Below, piece by piece: positions 7,672 through 15,718 of a DNA stretch of 32,902 nucleotides. Position 1 is the stretch's first letter. Every line of letters begins with the position of its first letter. The position numbers and the translations under genes are program-made. Source of the DNA: Myxococcales bacterium (GTDB lineage: Bacteria > Myxococcota_A > Polyangia > Palsa-1104 > SHYY01); assembly GCA_009692555.1 (NCBI GenBank), contig SHYY01000055.1:1-32902 (forward strand), in the 5' to 3' direction. The notes below the pieces were generated by a model. That model saw only the letters and a program-made list of their open reading frames with translations. It made no database searches and had not been told where the DNA came from.

Positions 7672-10600
7672 GTGGCGGACCCGCCCGGCAAGCCCACCAG
7701 CGACGATCCAGGCGAGCTGGCCCTCGGCCAGACGCTCCCCGCCAGCCCGCGTTCTTCTCCCGCCACCTCGCGCGCCCCCCGCGGCGAGCCGCTCCCGATC
7801 ACCGTCGGCGCGCGCCTCGGCGATCGCTACCAGGTCACCCGCCTCCTCGGCCAGGGCGGCATGGGCGCGGTCTACCTCGCCGACGACGAGGTGCTCGGCA
7901 AGGCGGTCGCGCTGAAGGTGGTGCACCGCGATCTCGCAGGCGGCACCGGTGGGATCGAGAAGCTGCGCGACGAGGTCCTGCTCGCGCAGAAGGTGACCCA
8001 CCCGAACGTCTGCCGCACCTACGACCTCGAGGAGGTCGATGGCCATTACCTGATCAAGATGGAGTTCGTCGCCGGCGAGATGCTGGCCGATCGGATCAAG
8101 CGCGAGGACCACATCGCGCTCCCGGACGCCCTGGCGATCGCGCGCGCCATCGCCACCGGCCTCGCCGCGGCGCACGAGCAGGGCGTGATCCACCGCGATC
8201 TGAAGCCCCAGAACGTTCTCCTCGAGGCGAAGACCGGGCGCGTGGTGCTGATGGACTTCGGGATCGCCCGCACCGCCGCGGGCGACGGGGTCGATGATGC
8301 GGAGCGCCGCCCCGTCGGCACCCCGGAGTACATGGCACCGGAGCAGGCGCGCGCCCAGGAGGTCGATGGGCGGACCGATCTCTACGCGCTCGGCTGCGTG
8401 CTCTACCACATGCTGATCGGCGAGGTGCCCTTCCCCGCCTCGACGCCGATGGCGGCGGTGGTGCGGCACATCATGGATCCACCGCCCGACCCCCGCGCGG
8501 TGCGGCACGATTTGCCGCCCTGGGTGGCCAAGGTCATCGCGCGCCTGCTCGAGAAGGAGCCCGCCAGGCGCCTCCCCGACGCGGCGGCGGTGCTGCGGGC
8601 GCTGGACGGGCCGCGGCCCCATAGGTGGCGACGGACCCTCGGGCTGGCCGCGCTCGCCGCCGTCGCGACCGTCGCCGCAACCCTCGGCTGGCACCTCCAC
8701 TTCGCGGTGAGCACCATCGACTGCGCCGGATTCGCGCTGCGGCGCCAGGTGATGGAGTGCCTCGGCCCCGTCGCTGCCGCGGCCCAGCACCCGCGCGCCG
8801 CGACCTTCCGCTTCCACCGCCGCGCCGGCCGGGTGCTGCGCGTCGAACGCATGAGCGGCGCCGGCCATCTCGCCGACGACGACGAGGGGCAAGCCGCGTG
8901 GGAGTACGTCTACGACGAGCACGGCGCGGTGAAGGAGACCGTCGCACGCGACCGCCGCGGCCGCACGGTGGTCCGGCTGATCCACTCCGACGACCTTCGC
9001 CGCACCGACCGCCGCGATGCGCTCAACAATCCGCTCCCCGAAGCCGACACCGACGTCACGGTCCATCTGAACGAGTTCGATCCGCAGGGCCGCCTGGTGC
9101 GCGAGCGCTTCGCCAACGTCTACGGATCGCCCCGCCCCGACCGCTTTGGCGCCTTCGGCTGGGCCCTCACCACCGACGAGCGGGGCACGATCTCCCGCCT
9201 CGACGCCCTCGGCTCCAGCGGCACCGCAGCACCCACCGCGGGTGGCCTCGCCCGGATCGCCCTCGACCATGACGCGCTGGCCAACCCTGCCGAGGAGCGC
9301 TACCTCGGCCCCGACGGCAAGCCGGTCCTGATCCGCGACGGCTACGCGGTGGTCCGCCGCACCTTCGACCGCGTCGGCAACCGCCACGAGGAGGCCTACC
9401 TCGGCGTCGACGGCAAGCCCGCCTTCTGCGCCGACGGCTACGCGAGCCTCCGCAACGTCTACGGCGCGCGCGGCGACAAGATCCAGATCTCCTACTTCGG
9501 CACCGACGGGACGCCCGCCCTGACCCGCGGCGGCTACGCGACGCTCCGGATGCGCCACGACGAGCGCGGCGAGCGGATCGAGGAGTCCAGCTTCGGCATC
9601 TACGGCGAGCCGACTCTGAACCACGAGGGCTTCGCCACGGTGCGCGCCACCCACGAGCCGGGCCTGATCGAGGAGGCCTACTTCGACGCGAAGGGGAAGC
9701 CGGCCCCCACGCGCGGCGGCTACGCGCGCTTCCGCGAGCGCTTCGACGAGGGGCGACGCCCGATCGAGGAGAGCTATCTCGGCGTCGACGGCGCCAAGGC
9801 GCTCACCCGCGACGGCTTCGCCACCCGCCGCACACGCTACGACGAGCGGGGACGCCCGGTCGAGGAGGGCTACCTCGGCACCGACGGGAGACCGACGCTG
9901 CGCCGCGGGGGCTACGCCAGCCGGCGCCTCGCCTACGACGAGCGCGGGCGCCTCGGCGAGGAGGTCTATCTCGGCGTCGACGGCAAGCCGATCCTGCGCC
10001 GCGAGGGCTACGCGTCGGTGCGGATGAAGTACGACGAGCAGGGCAACCGCGTCGAGACGGCCTACTTCGGCGTCGACGGCCGTCCGGTCCTGCACCCGGG
10101 CGGCTTCGCGGTGATGCGCGCGCGCTTTGATCCCCGCGGCGACCGCCTCGAGGAGAGCTTCCTCGGCGTCGGCGGCGAGCGCGTGGTGGCGAAGAGCGGC
10201 TACGCCCGCGTGACGGTCCGGTACGACGAGCGCGGCCGGGTGATCGAGGAGGAGCTGTTCGACGCGGCCGATCACCGTGCCCTCGGCCAGGGCGGCTACG
10301 CGATCCGCCGCGCGCGCTACGACCGCGGCGGCCACCTCGTCGAGGAGGGCTACTTCGGCGCCCAGGATACGCCGATCGCCGGCCGCGCCGGCTTCGCCAC
10401 CTGGCGGGCCGTCTACGACGATCGCGGCGACCGCGTCGAGGAGCGCTTCTTCGACGCTGCGGGACGGCCGGTGCTCGGACCCGCCGGCGCCGCGCTGGTG
10501 CGCTCGGAGTGGAACGGCCGCGGGCAGCGGGTCCTCGAACAGCTCTTCGGCGTCGACGGGGAGAGGCGCGTGGGCCTCCTCGGCTGGCACGCACAGCGCT

Positions 10601-11376
10601 CCAAGCACGACCCGTGGGGCCGCCCGACCGACATCGCCTGGCTCGGCGCCGACGCCCAGCCGCAGCCGGTGATCACCCGCGATGGCGCAGCGCAGCTCCG
10701 CATCCGCTACGACGAGCAGGGCCGCCCGGTCCAGCGAACGTTCCTCGGCCCCGGTGGCAAGAAGGCCCTCGGCCGCGCCGGGTACGTCACCGTGGTCGCG
10801 ACGTACGACCGCTGGGGAAACCGCGTCGAGGAGCGCTTCTTCGGCGAGGGCGACCAGCCGATCCTCTCCAGCGAAGGGTCGGCGGGACGCCGCACGGTGT
10901 TCGACGGCGATGGGCAGGAGGTCCGCCGGGTCGACTTCGATCTGCGCGGCGAGGCGATCGCGGGCGTGGGGAGGCAGCTGGCCTGGACGGTCGAGAAGGG
11001 GCAGCCGGTGTTGCTCGGCAGCGACGGCAAGCCGCTCGCCGATCCGGCGCTGAGAGCCCGGCTCGCTCCCCGGGTGGAGGCCCACCGCGCGGGCTTCGCG
11101 GCGGAGGGGCTGCGCACCCGGAACCCGTCGCTGTTCGCGATCGACGGCCACGAGGCGCGCGGCGTCTTGATCGTCGAAGCGGCGGCGGCATCGCTGGTGC
11201 GCGCCGGCGATCTCGTGCTGGCCTACGACGGCCGGCGCCTCGATCGCCCGGACGATCTCGTCGCCGCGATCGGCAACTGCGACCACCCGGCGAACGTGCA
11301 GCTTCTCCGCGCCGGCGTGCCAGCGACGATCGAGGTCCCCCCGGGCAAGCTCGACGCGACCCTCGAGCCCGAGTAG
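7672..11376 (+). CDS. Transmembrane Ser/Thr protein kinase with 32-residue repeat sensor and PDZ domain
   Basis: A 1234-residue Hanks-type kinase with an intact catalytic domain (about residues 52-312): glycine loop GQGGMGAVY, Lys82 in VALK, HRDLKPQN with Asp176, DFG at 195-197, APE at 222-224. One membrane helix follows (about 322-342), placing some 890 residues outside the cytoplasm. From about residue 544 to 1095 there are roughly 18 tandem copies of a 32-residue unit with consensus 'Y(L/F)GxDGKPxLxRxGYAxxR' plus 'YDERGxxxEE', resembling the YD/RHS type of repeat. Residues about 1160-1230 form a PDZ-like domain (AGDLVLAYDGRRL). The repeats probably sense or bind an extracytoplasmic ligand and drive phosphorylation inside; ligand and targets are unknown. 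The GTG start fits the upstream -10-like element. The cyclase gene follows after 24 bases, so the two are probably co-transcribed. Confidence 0.92.
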   Translation: MADPPGKPTSDDPGELALGQTLPASPRSSPATSRAPRGEPLPITVGARLGDRYQVTRLLGQGGMGAVYLADDEVLGKAVALKVVHRDLAGGTGGIEKLRDEVLLAQKVTHPNVCRTYDLEEVDGHYLIKMEFVAGEMLADRIKREDHIALPDALAIARAIATGLAAAHEQGVIHRDLKPQNVLLEAKTGRVVLMDFGIARTAAGDGVDDAERRPVGTPEYMAPEQARAQEVDGRTDLYALGCVLYHMLIGEVPFPASTPMAAVVRHIMDPPPDPRAVRHDLPPWVAKVIARLLEKEPARRLPDAAAVLRALDGPRPHRWRRTLGLAALAAVATVAATLGWHLHFAVSTIDCAGFALRRQVMECLGPVAAAAQHPRAATFRFHRRAGRVLRVERMSGAGHLADDDEGQAAWEYVYDEHGAVKETVARDRRGRTVVRLIHSDDLRRTDRRDALNNPLPEADTDVTVHLNEFDPQGRLVRERFANVYGSPRPDRFGAFGWALTTDERGTISRLDALGSSGTAAPTAGGLARIALDHDALANPAEERYLGPDGKPVLIRDGYAVVRRTFDRVGNRHEEAYLGVDGKPAFCADGYASLRNVYGARGDKIQISYFGTDGTPALTRGGYATLRMRHDERGERIEESSFGIYGEPTLNHEGFATVRATHEPGLIEEAYFDAKGKPAPTRGGYARFRERFDEGRRPIEESYLGVDGAKALTRDGFATRRTRYDERGRPVEEGYLGTDGRPTLRRGGYASRRLAYDERGRLGEEVYLGVDGKPILRREGYASVRMKYDEQGNRVETAYFGVDGRPVLHPGGFAVMRARFDPRGDRLEESFLGVGGERVVAKSGYARVTVRYDERGRVIEEELFDAADHRALGQGGYAIRRARYDRGGHLVEEGYFGAQDTPIAGRAGFATWRAVYDDRGDRVEERFFDAAGRPVLGPAGAALVRSEWNGRGQRVLEQLFGVDGERRVGLLGWHAQRSKHDPWGRPTDIAWLGADAQPQPVITRDGAAQLRIRYDEQGRPVQRTFLGPGGKKALGRAGYVTVVATYDRWGNRVEERFFGEGDQPILSSEGSAGRRTVFDGDGQEVRRVDFDLRGEAIAGVGRQLAWTVEKGQPVLLGSDGKPLADPALRARLAPRVEAHRAGFAAEGLRTRNPSLFAIDGHEARGVLIVEAAAASLVRAGDLVLAYDGRRLDRPDDLVAAIGNCDHPANVQLLRAGVPATIEVPPGKLDATLEPE
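9301..10935 (+). repeat. About 18 tandem 96-bp units inside the kinase gene
   Basis: The coding sequence repeats with a 96-base (32-codon) period. Each unit is recognisable by a codon block for Y/F-L/F-G-x-D-G-K/R-P, followed by G-Y/F-A and Y-D-E-R-G. Units are diverged at the DNA level rather than identical, so the array is old or under selection for variation; some units in the last third lose the DG or GYA boxes. Confidence 0.85.
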
Positions 11377-11400
11377 CGTTGGCCGGGTCGAGGAGGCTCC

Positions 11401-12021
11401 ATGTCCACACGCGACGCGGACTTGAAGGGAAGCGAGGGGCGCCTGTGGGCGCTGATCGAGGAGCGCACACGGGAAGGGGCCGACCACGCGCGAATCGACC
11501 AGCGCATCTGGGACCTCTTCGGCGAGGAGTGGGCGGTGATGTTCACCGATCTCGCGGGCTTCTCGCGCCACGTCGAGGCCTTCGGGATCATCCACTTCCT
11601 GCAGGTGATCTTCGAGAAGAAGCGGCTCCTCCACCCGATCGTCGCCGCCGGCGACGGGATCCTGATCAAGGTCGAGGCCGACAGCTTCCTCCTGCTCTTC
11701 AAGCGCGCCCGCGCGGCAATCGAGTGCGCGGTGGCGATGCAGCACGCCTGCCGCGACTACAGCCGGAGCCGCGCCCCCGAGGACCGCGTGCTCCTGTGCG
11801 TCGGGATCGGCTTCGGCCGCGTGCTGCGGATCGGCGACAGCGACGTGTTCGGTCGCGAGGTGAACGCCGCCAGCAAGCTCGGCGAGGACACCGCCGGTGC
11901 CGACGAGATCCTGGTCACTGGTGCCACCCGCGAGGCGGCGGGCGACCTCCCGGGAATCGCCTACGAGGTCCTCGACGCAGACGTCCCGGGCTCGCCGAAA
12001 AACTTCCGTGTCAGGTACTGA
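11401..12021 (+). CDS. Class III adenylate/guanylate cyclase-like domain protein
   Basis: A 206-residue soluble protein consisting almost only of a cyclase homology domain. Visible signatures: VMFTDLAGFS with metal-binding Asp50; Lys90 in ILIKVEADSF with the second metal Asp94; and GREVNAASKLGE with Asn155. The residue at the transition-state arginine position of the usual 'NxxxR' motif is Lys159, and the Gly before the second Asp is Ala, so activity may be weak, altered in substrate, or lost. A short helical N terminus (residues 1-40) may be a dimerisation or regulatory segment. It lies 24 bases after the kinase gene with a GGAGG-like site before the ATG, so it may act in the same signalling pathway. 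It converges with the next gene, overlapping by 11 bases. Confidence 0.82.
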   Translation: MSTRDADLKGSEGRLWALIEERTREGADHARIDQRIWDLFGEEWAVMFTDLAGFSRHVEAFGIIHFLQVIFEKKRLLHPIVAAGDGILIKVEADSFLLLFKRARAAIECAVAMQHACRDYSRSRAPEDRVLLCVGIGFGRVLRIGDSDVFGREVNAASKLGEDTAGADEILVTGATREAAGDLPGIAYEVLDADVPGSPKNFRVRY

Positions 12022-12613
12022 CCTCCGTCGCTGGTGCCCCCTCCGCGGCGGGTCGTCCCCACCACATCGCCCACACCGGATAGGCGGTCAGCACGAGGCA
12101 GGTCACGCCGAGCAGCGCCCCGCTCAGGCCGTACAGCGGCGAAAAGCCGCTGCCCCCGTAGCGCACCAGCCACGGCGCCGCGAGGTGCAGCAGCGCCGAC
12201 AGCCAGCCGCCCGCGATCCACCCCACCTTCGACCGCGTCGCGAGCCCGGTGAGCATGAAGAGGTGGGTGATGATCAGCAGGAACACCGGGACGGTGAACA
12301 GATGAAAGTGGGTCACCTCGAGCAGCTTGCGGTAGGTCGCCGCCACCACCAGCGGCCCCTGCTCCCGCGGCTTCTCGTCGGGCAGCGCGATCTCCGGTCC
12401 GCCCTGCGCCCCACGAACCGGCGCTCCTCCCGGCGCCACCTCACCGGCGTAGTAGGCGCGCACGCCGCCTCCGCCGAGGCCGACCAGATCCTCGTAGTAG
12501 AGCATCGAGGAGCTCAGCGCGAGCAGCGCGAACAGCCCGAAGAACGAGTAGGTGAGCTTCGCCTCGCGCGCCAGGTTCCACAGCCGGAACCCCGAGGAGG
12601 CGAACTGGCGCAT
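12011..12613 (-). CDS. Four-helix membrane protein, possible haem-binding partner of the FMN protein
   Basis: A 200-residue protein with four hydrophobic segments (about residues 20-40, 103-124, 131-151, 160-185) and a 55-residue loop after the first. Histidines sit where they could ligate haem: THFH at the start of helix 2, another 13 residues later in ITHLF, and one in helix 3 (LLHLAAP). It starts nine bases after the stop of the FMN-binding protein on the same strand. In other bacteria exported FMN-binding domains pair with membrane electron-transfer subunits, so a role passing electrons between the membrane and the flavoprotein is inferred. I do not recognise a named family with certainty. 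Confidence 0.75.
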   Translation of the reverse strand: MRQFASSGFRLWNLAREAKLTYSFFGLFALLALSSSMLYYEDLVGLGGGGVRAYYAGEVAPGGAPVRGAQGGPEIALPDEKPREQGPLVVAATYRKLLEVTHFHLFTVPVFLLIITHLFMLTGLATRSKVGWIAGGWLSALLHLAAPWLVRYGGSGFSPLYGLSGALLGVTCLVLTAYPVWAMWWGRPAAEGAPATEVST

Positions 12614-12622
12614 GGAAGGAAC

Positions 12623-13237
12623 CTACGGCTGCGCGGTCGCGCGCCGCGCCGTCGCCGAGATCGCCAGGCGAGGCTTGAGCATCACCTCTTCGACCAGCAC
12701 CAGCGCCCGCTTCACGCCCACCGCCATCGCGCGCGACGAGATGGTGGCGCCGCTGACGACCACCACATCCTCTCCTGCGCGCACCGCATCCCGGCTCGAC
12801 TTGCCGACGAACTGCCGCCGGAAGCGCTCGTCGCGCACCTCGTCCCCGCGCGCCTCGCGGTAGGCGACGATCTCCTGCCTCTCCACTGTTCCGGCGGGCG
12901 AGATCTTGACCGCGAAGCTGATCGGGAGGTGCTGGCCCAGCTCGTCATCGAAGACGGCGTACCCATCGACGCGCCCGCCGGTGGTGGCGACAAAAATCGT
13001 GTAGCGGCTGCGCGCCAGCTTGTAGCCGAGGCGGCTCTCGATGCGGCGGCGCTGACCCCCGTCCGGGTCCAGATCGAGGTCGACCTGCTGGAAGCTGACC
13101 TTCTCGCTGCGGTGGAAGAAGGAGGGATCGGCCAGCAGGTCGCGGGTGGTCCAGAAGACCTCGGCGCGCGCCGGGGAGGAGCCGGCGAGGGCCGTGGTGA
13201 CCAGCGCTGCCGTGACGAAATTGAGAACGGTTTTCAT
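12623..13237 (-). CDS. Exported FMN-binding domain protein (RnfG/NosR-type)
   Basis: A 204-residue protein with a Sec signal peptide (residues 1-25, ending SSPARA). The C-terminal half contains the FMN-binding domain, with the flavinylation-type motif SGATISS (about residues 167-173); in RnfG, NqrC and NosR, the Thr of the S/TGAT core carries covalently bound FMN attached by ApbE. No ApbE gene is in this window. The ATG at 13237 follows a near-consensus promoter whose -10 ends 12 bases upstream. It is the first gene of an operon with the four-helix membrane protein, consistent with periplasmic or extracytoplasmic flavin-based electron transfer. The substrate or terminal acceptor cannot be read from the sequence. 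Confidence 0.85.
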   Translation of the reverse strand: MKTVLNFVTAALVTTALAGSSPARAEVFWTTRDLLADPSFFHRSEKVSFQQVDLDLDPDGGQRRRIESRLGYKLARSRYTIFVATTGGRVDGYAVFDDELGQHLPISFAVKISPAGTVERQEIVAYREARGDEVRDERFRRQFVGKSSRDAVRAGEDVVVVSGATISSRAMAVGVKRALVLVEEVMLKPRLAISATARRATAQP

Positions 13238-13249
13238 TTGTGCAGACCT

Positions 13250-13278
13250 CTTATATCCACCCTCTCCGGGCCTGTCAA
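13250..13278 (-). promoter_or_regulatory. Near-consensus sigma-70-type promoter of the FMN-binding operon
   Basis: On the minus strand TTGACA (13278-13273) is followed by 17 bases and TATAAG (13255-13250). The start codon at 13237 is only 12 bases past the -10, so the leader would be about five bases or fewer. This is the best promoter match in the window. Confidence 0.75.
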
Positions 13279-13327
13279 GCGTCGGGAAGAGGCTGAGGAC
13301 GGGACCCCGGGGGGCGCGGCATATTGA

Positions 13328-13342
13328 AAATGCTCTCCATTT
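13328..13342. promoter_or_regulatory. Possible operator: AAATG-5-CATTT inverted repeat
   Basis: AAATG CTCTC CATTT is a perfect 5-5-5 inverted repeat in an AT-richer patch of an otherwise GC-rich spacer, about 50 bases upstream of the FMN operon -35 box and 115 bases before the ligase promoter. A regulator site (for example of Fur type, since the left arm extends to TGAAAATG) is possible, but spacing differs from the classical Fur box. Confidence 0.3.
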
Positions 13343-13457
13343 GCGAAATCCCGGCGCAACGCTTCGGGTCCCTTCCCTTCCTGCGACCTGCGCGCTCCGG
13401 CAAGCCCCGGCCGAGCGGCGATCCGGGCAGGATCCTCTTCGCGACCGCGAACAAGTC

Positions 13458-13486
13458 TTGATCTCCCAGATCCGGAGTGATAACCC
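13458..13486 (+). promoter_or_regulatory. Promoter-like element upstream of the tandem ligase gene
   Basis: TTGATC (13458-13463), 17 bases, then TAACCC (13481-13486) preceded by TGA, giving an extended -10. It lies 42 bases before the GTG start at 13529. The -10 is imperfect. Confidence 0.45.
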
Positions 13487-13528
13487 GGAACTCGACATGT
13501 CGCGTGATCGGTCGACGGGGAGAGTCCA

Positions 13529-15718
13529 GTGAAAATCGCCTTCACCCACAACCTTCGCCTCACCGATGCCGAGGAGGAGGCCGAGTTCGACAGCGTCGAC
13601 ACGGTCAACGCCATCGCCGCCGCGATCTCCACCGCCGGGCACGAGGTCGAGAAGATCGAGGTCTCGGGGCCCGCCTCGCACCTCGCGGCGCGGATCGAGG
13701 CCTACGCGCCCGATCTCATCTTCAACACCGCCGAGGGCCGCCGCGGCCGCGCGCGCGAGGCCTTCTACCCGGCGCTGTTCGAGGAGCTCGGCTTCCCCTA
13801 CACCGGCTCCGACGCCTACGTCCTCACCGTCACCCTCGACAAGTGGCTGACCAAGCTGGTCCTCGCCTCGCACGGCATCGACACCCCGCGCAGCCGCCTG
13901 GTGACCCCGCGCGACCTCGCGCTCCTCGGCGACACCACCTTCGGGATGAGCTTCCCGGCGATCGTCAAGCCGAACTACGAGGGCTCGTCGAAGGGCATCG
14001 GCGACGACTCGGTGGCGCGCGACCCGAAGGCGCTGCGGGCGCTGCTGGTCCGCACCGTCGAGCTCTACCCGGCCGGCGTGCTGCTCGAGGAGTTCATCCA
14101 GGGGATCGACGTCACCGTGCCGTTCATCGAGGGGACCGGCGAGGAGGGCGTGCTCTCCCCCGTCGAGTACGTGATCGATCCGGCGGCGCGCTCGAAGTAC
14201 AACATCTACGACTACCGCCTGAAGAACACCGAGCCAGGAAAGGTGCAGGTGCGCTGCCCCGCCGACCTCCCGCGCGACGTCGTGGCGCGCCTGAAGGCGA
14301 TCTCCAAGACCGTGGTGCGCGCCCTCGGGATGCGCGACGTCGGTCGGATCGACTACCGCCTCGGCGAGGACGGTCGCCTCTACCTGCTCGAAGTGAACGC
14401 GCTGCCGTCGCTGGAGCCGGGCGCCGGCCTGTTCGCCGCCGCCAAGCGCGAGAGCCTCTCCTACGACGGCGCGATCGCCGCGATCCTGCAGAGCGGGCTC
14501 CTCCGCTGGAAGCTCGCCTCTCCGGCGGACCTCGCGGCGCCGCCGAAGCCGAAGCGCCCGGCCGACCGGCTGCGCGTCGGCTTCGCCTTCAACATGAAGC
14601 GCGTCGACTCGAAGGCCGGCAACGACACCGAGGCGGAGTACGACCCGCCCGAGACGATCGACGCGATCCGCACCGCGATCGAATCGCTCGGCCATGACGT
14701 GGTGCCGCTCGAGGCGAACTCCGAGCTGCCCGGCAAGCTGATGGAGTCCGGCGTCGACCTGGTCTTCAACATCGCCGAGGGGCTGGCCGGCCGCAACCGC
14801 GAGGCGGCGGTGCCGGCGCTGTGCGAGCTGTGCGGCATCCCCTACACCGGCAGCGACTCGGCGACGCTCGCCCTCGCGCTCGACAAGGCGCTCACCAAGC
14901 GCATCCTGCGCCAGCACGGCGTGCTCACCCCCGACTTCCAGGTGATGGCGACCGGCCGCGAGAAGCTCGCCCCGACGCTGCGCTTCCCCCTGATCGTCAA
15001 GCCCAACGCCGAGGGCTCCTCGAAGGGCATCGCCGCCAAGGGAGTGGTCGACGACGAGCCGTCGCTCCGCGCGGCGGTCAAGGAGCTGATCGAGAAGTAC
15101 CGCCAGCCGGCGCTGATCGAGGAGTACATCCCGGGACGCGAGTTCACCGTCGGGCTGCTCGGCGATCGCCGCCCGCGGGTGCTGCCGCCGATGGAGATCG
15201 TCTTCAAGGACAAGTCGAACACCCGCCCGGTGTACGACTTCGAGATCAAGCAGGAGTGGGAGAAGCACGTCCACTACGACTGCCCACCGAAGCTCACGCC
15301 GACGGAGTCGAAGGCGATCGAGCGTGCCGCCCGGGAGACCTTCCTCGCGCTCGACTGCCGCGACGTGGCGCGCGTCGATCTCCGCATGAACCAGAAGGGC
15401 GAGGTGTACGTCCTCGAGGTCAACCCGCTTCCGGGCCTCACCCCGGGCTACTCCGACCTCGTGCTGATCTCCAACGCGGCCGGGATCGAGTACCGCACCC
15501 TGATCGCCGAGATCCTCGCGGGCGGCCTGAAGCGCCTCCGCGAGAAGCGCCGCGAGGCCTCCCCGCGCGATGCCACCGACAAGGTCAAGCCGAACCCTCG
15601 CCAGGCTCAGGGCGACCGGATCGCGGCGGAGCCGAAGGGCAACGGAAACGGAAACGGCAACAGCGGCACTGCCTCCCCCGCGCTCCCCACCCCACCGACG
15701 GGCGAGGCCCAGGGTTGA
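13529..15718 (+). CDS. Tandem-fused D-alanine-D-alanine-ligase-like ATP-grasp protein
   Basis: A 729-residue protein made of two complete Ddl-like modules in one chain (about residues 1-345 and 348-675) plus a low-complexity tail. Each has the N-terminal 'FNxAEG' and 'GxPYTGSD' boxes, the ATP-grasp loop (IVKPNYEGSSKG / IVKPNAEGSSKG) and the metal-binding ExN (LLEVNALP / VLEVNPLP). The family ligates D-Ala or related acids in an ATP-dependent reaction. Module 2 keeps the canonical 'NPLPGLTPGYSDL' end, whereas module 1 has 'NALPSLEPGAGLF', so the halves may differ in substrate. Single-module proteins are the rule, so the fusion is unusual. The GTG start at 13529 has GGGGAGA upstream. The tail contains Gly-Asn repeats encoded by a hexamer tract. 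The peptidase gene overlaps the 3' end. Confidence 0.88.
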   Translation: MKIAFTHNLRLTDAEEEAEFDSVDTVNAIAAAISTAGHEVEKIEVSGPASHLAARIEAYAPDLIFNTAEGRRGRAREAFYPALFEELGFPYTGSDAYVLTVTLDKWLTKLVLASHGIDTPRSRLVTPRDLALLGDTTFGMSFPAIVKPNYEGSSKGIGDDSVARDPKALRALLVRTVELYPAGVLLEEFIQGIDVTVPFIEGTGEEGVLSPVEYVIDPAARSKYNIYDYRLKNTEPGKVQVRCPADLPRDVVARLKAISKTVVRALGMRDVGRIDYRLGEDGRLYLLEVNALPSLEPGAGLFAAAKRESLSYDGAIAAILQSGLLRWKLASPADLAAPPKPKRPADRLRVGFAFNMKRVDSKAGNDTEAEYDPPETIDAIRTAIESLGHDVVPLEANSELPGKLMESGVDLVFNIAEGLAGRNREAAVPALCELCGIPYTGSDSATLALALDKALTKRILRQHGVLTPDFQVMATGREKLAPTLRFPLIVKPNAEGSSKGIAAKGVVDDEPSLRAAVKELIEKYRQPALIEEYIPGREFTVGLLGDRRPRVLPPMEIVFKDKSNTRPVYDFEIKQEWEKHVHYDCPPKLTPTESKAIERAARETFLALDCRDVARVDLRMNQKGEVYVLEVNPLPGLTPGYSDLVLISNAAGIEYRTLIAEILAGGLKRLREKRREASPRDATDKVKPNPRQAQGDRIAAEPKGNGNGNGNSGTASPALPTPPTGEAQG

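Noticed and set aside
7261..11745. Very long antisense open frame (about 1490 codons) opposite the kinase gene
   Set aside because: Its repeats mirror the 96-bp units of the kinase gene. It has no domain signatures, an unlikely composition, and runs across three plus-strand genes; it is a by-product of high GC and codon bias.
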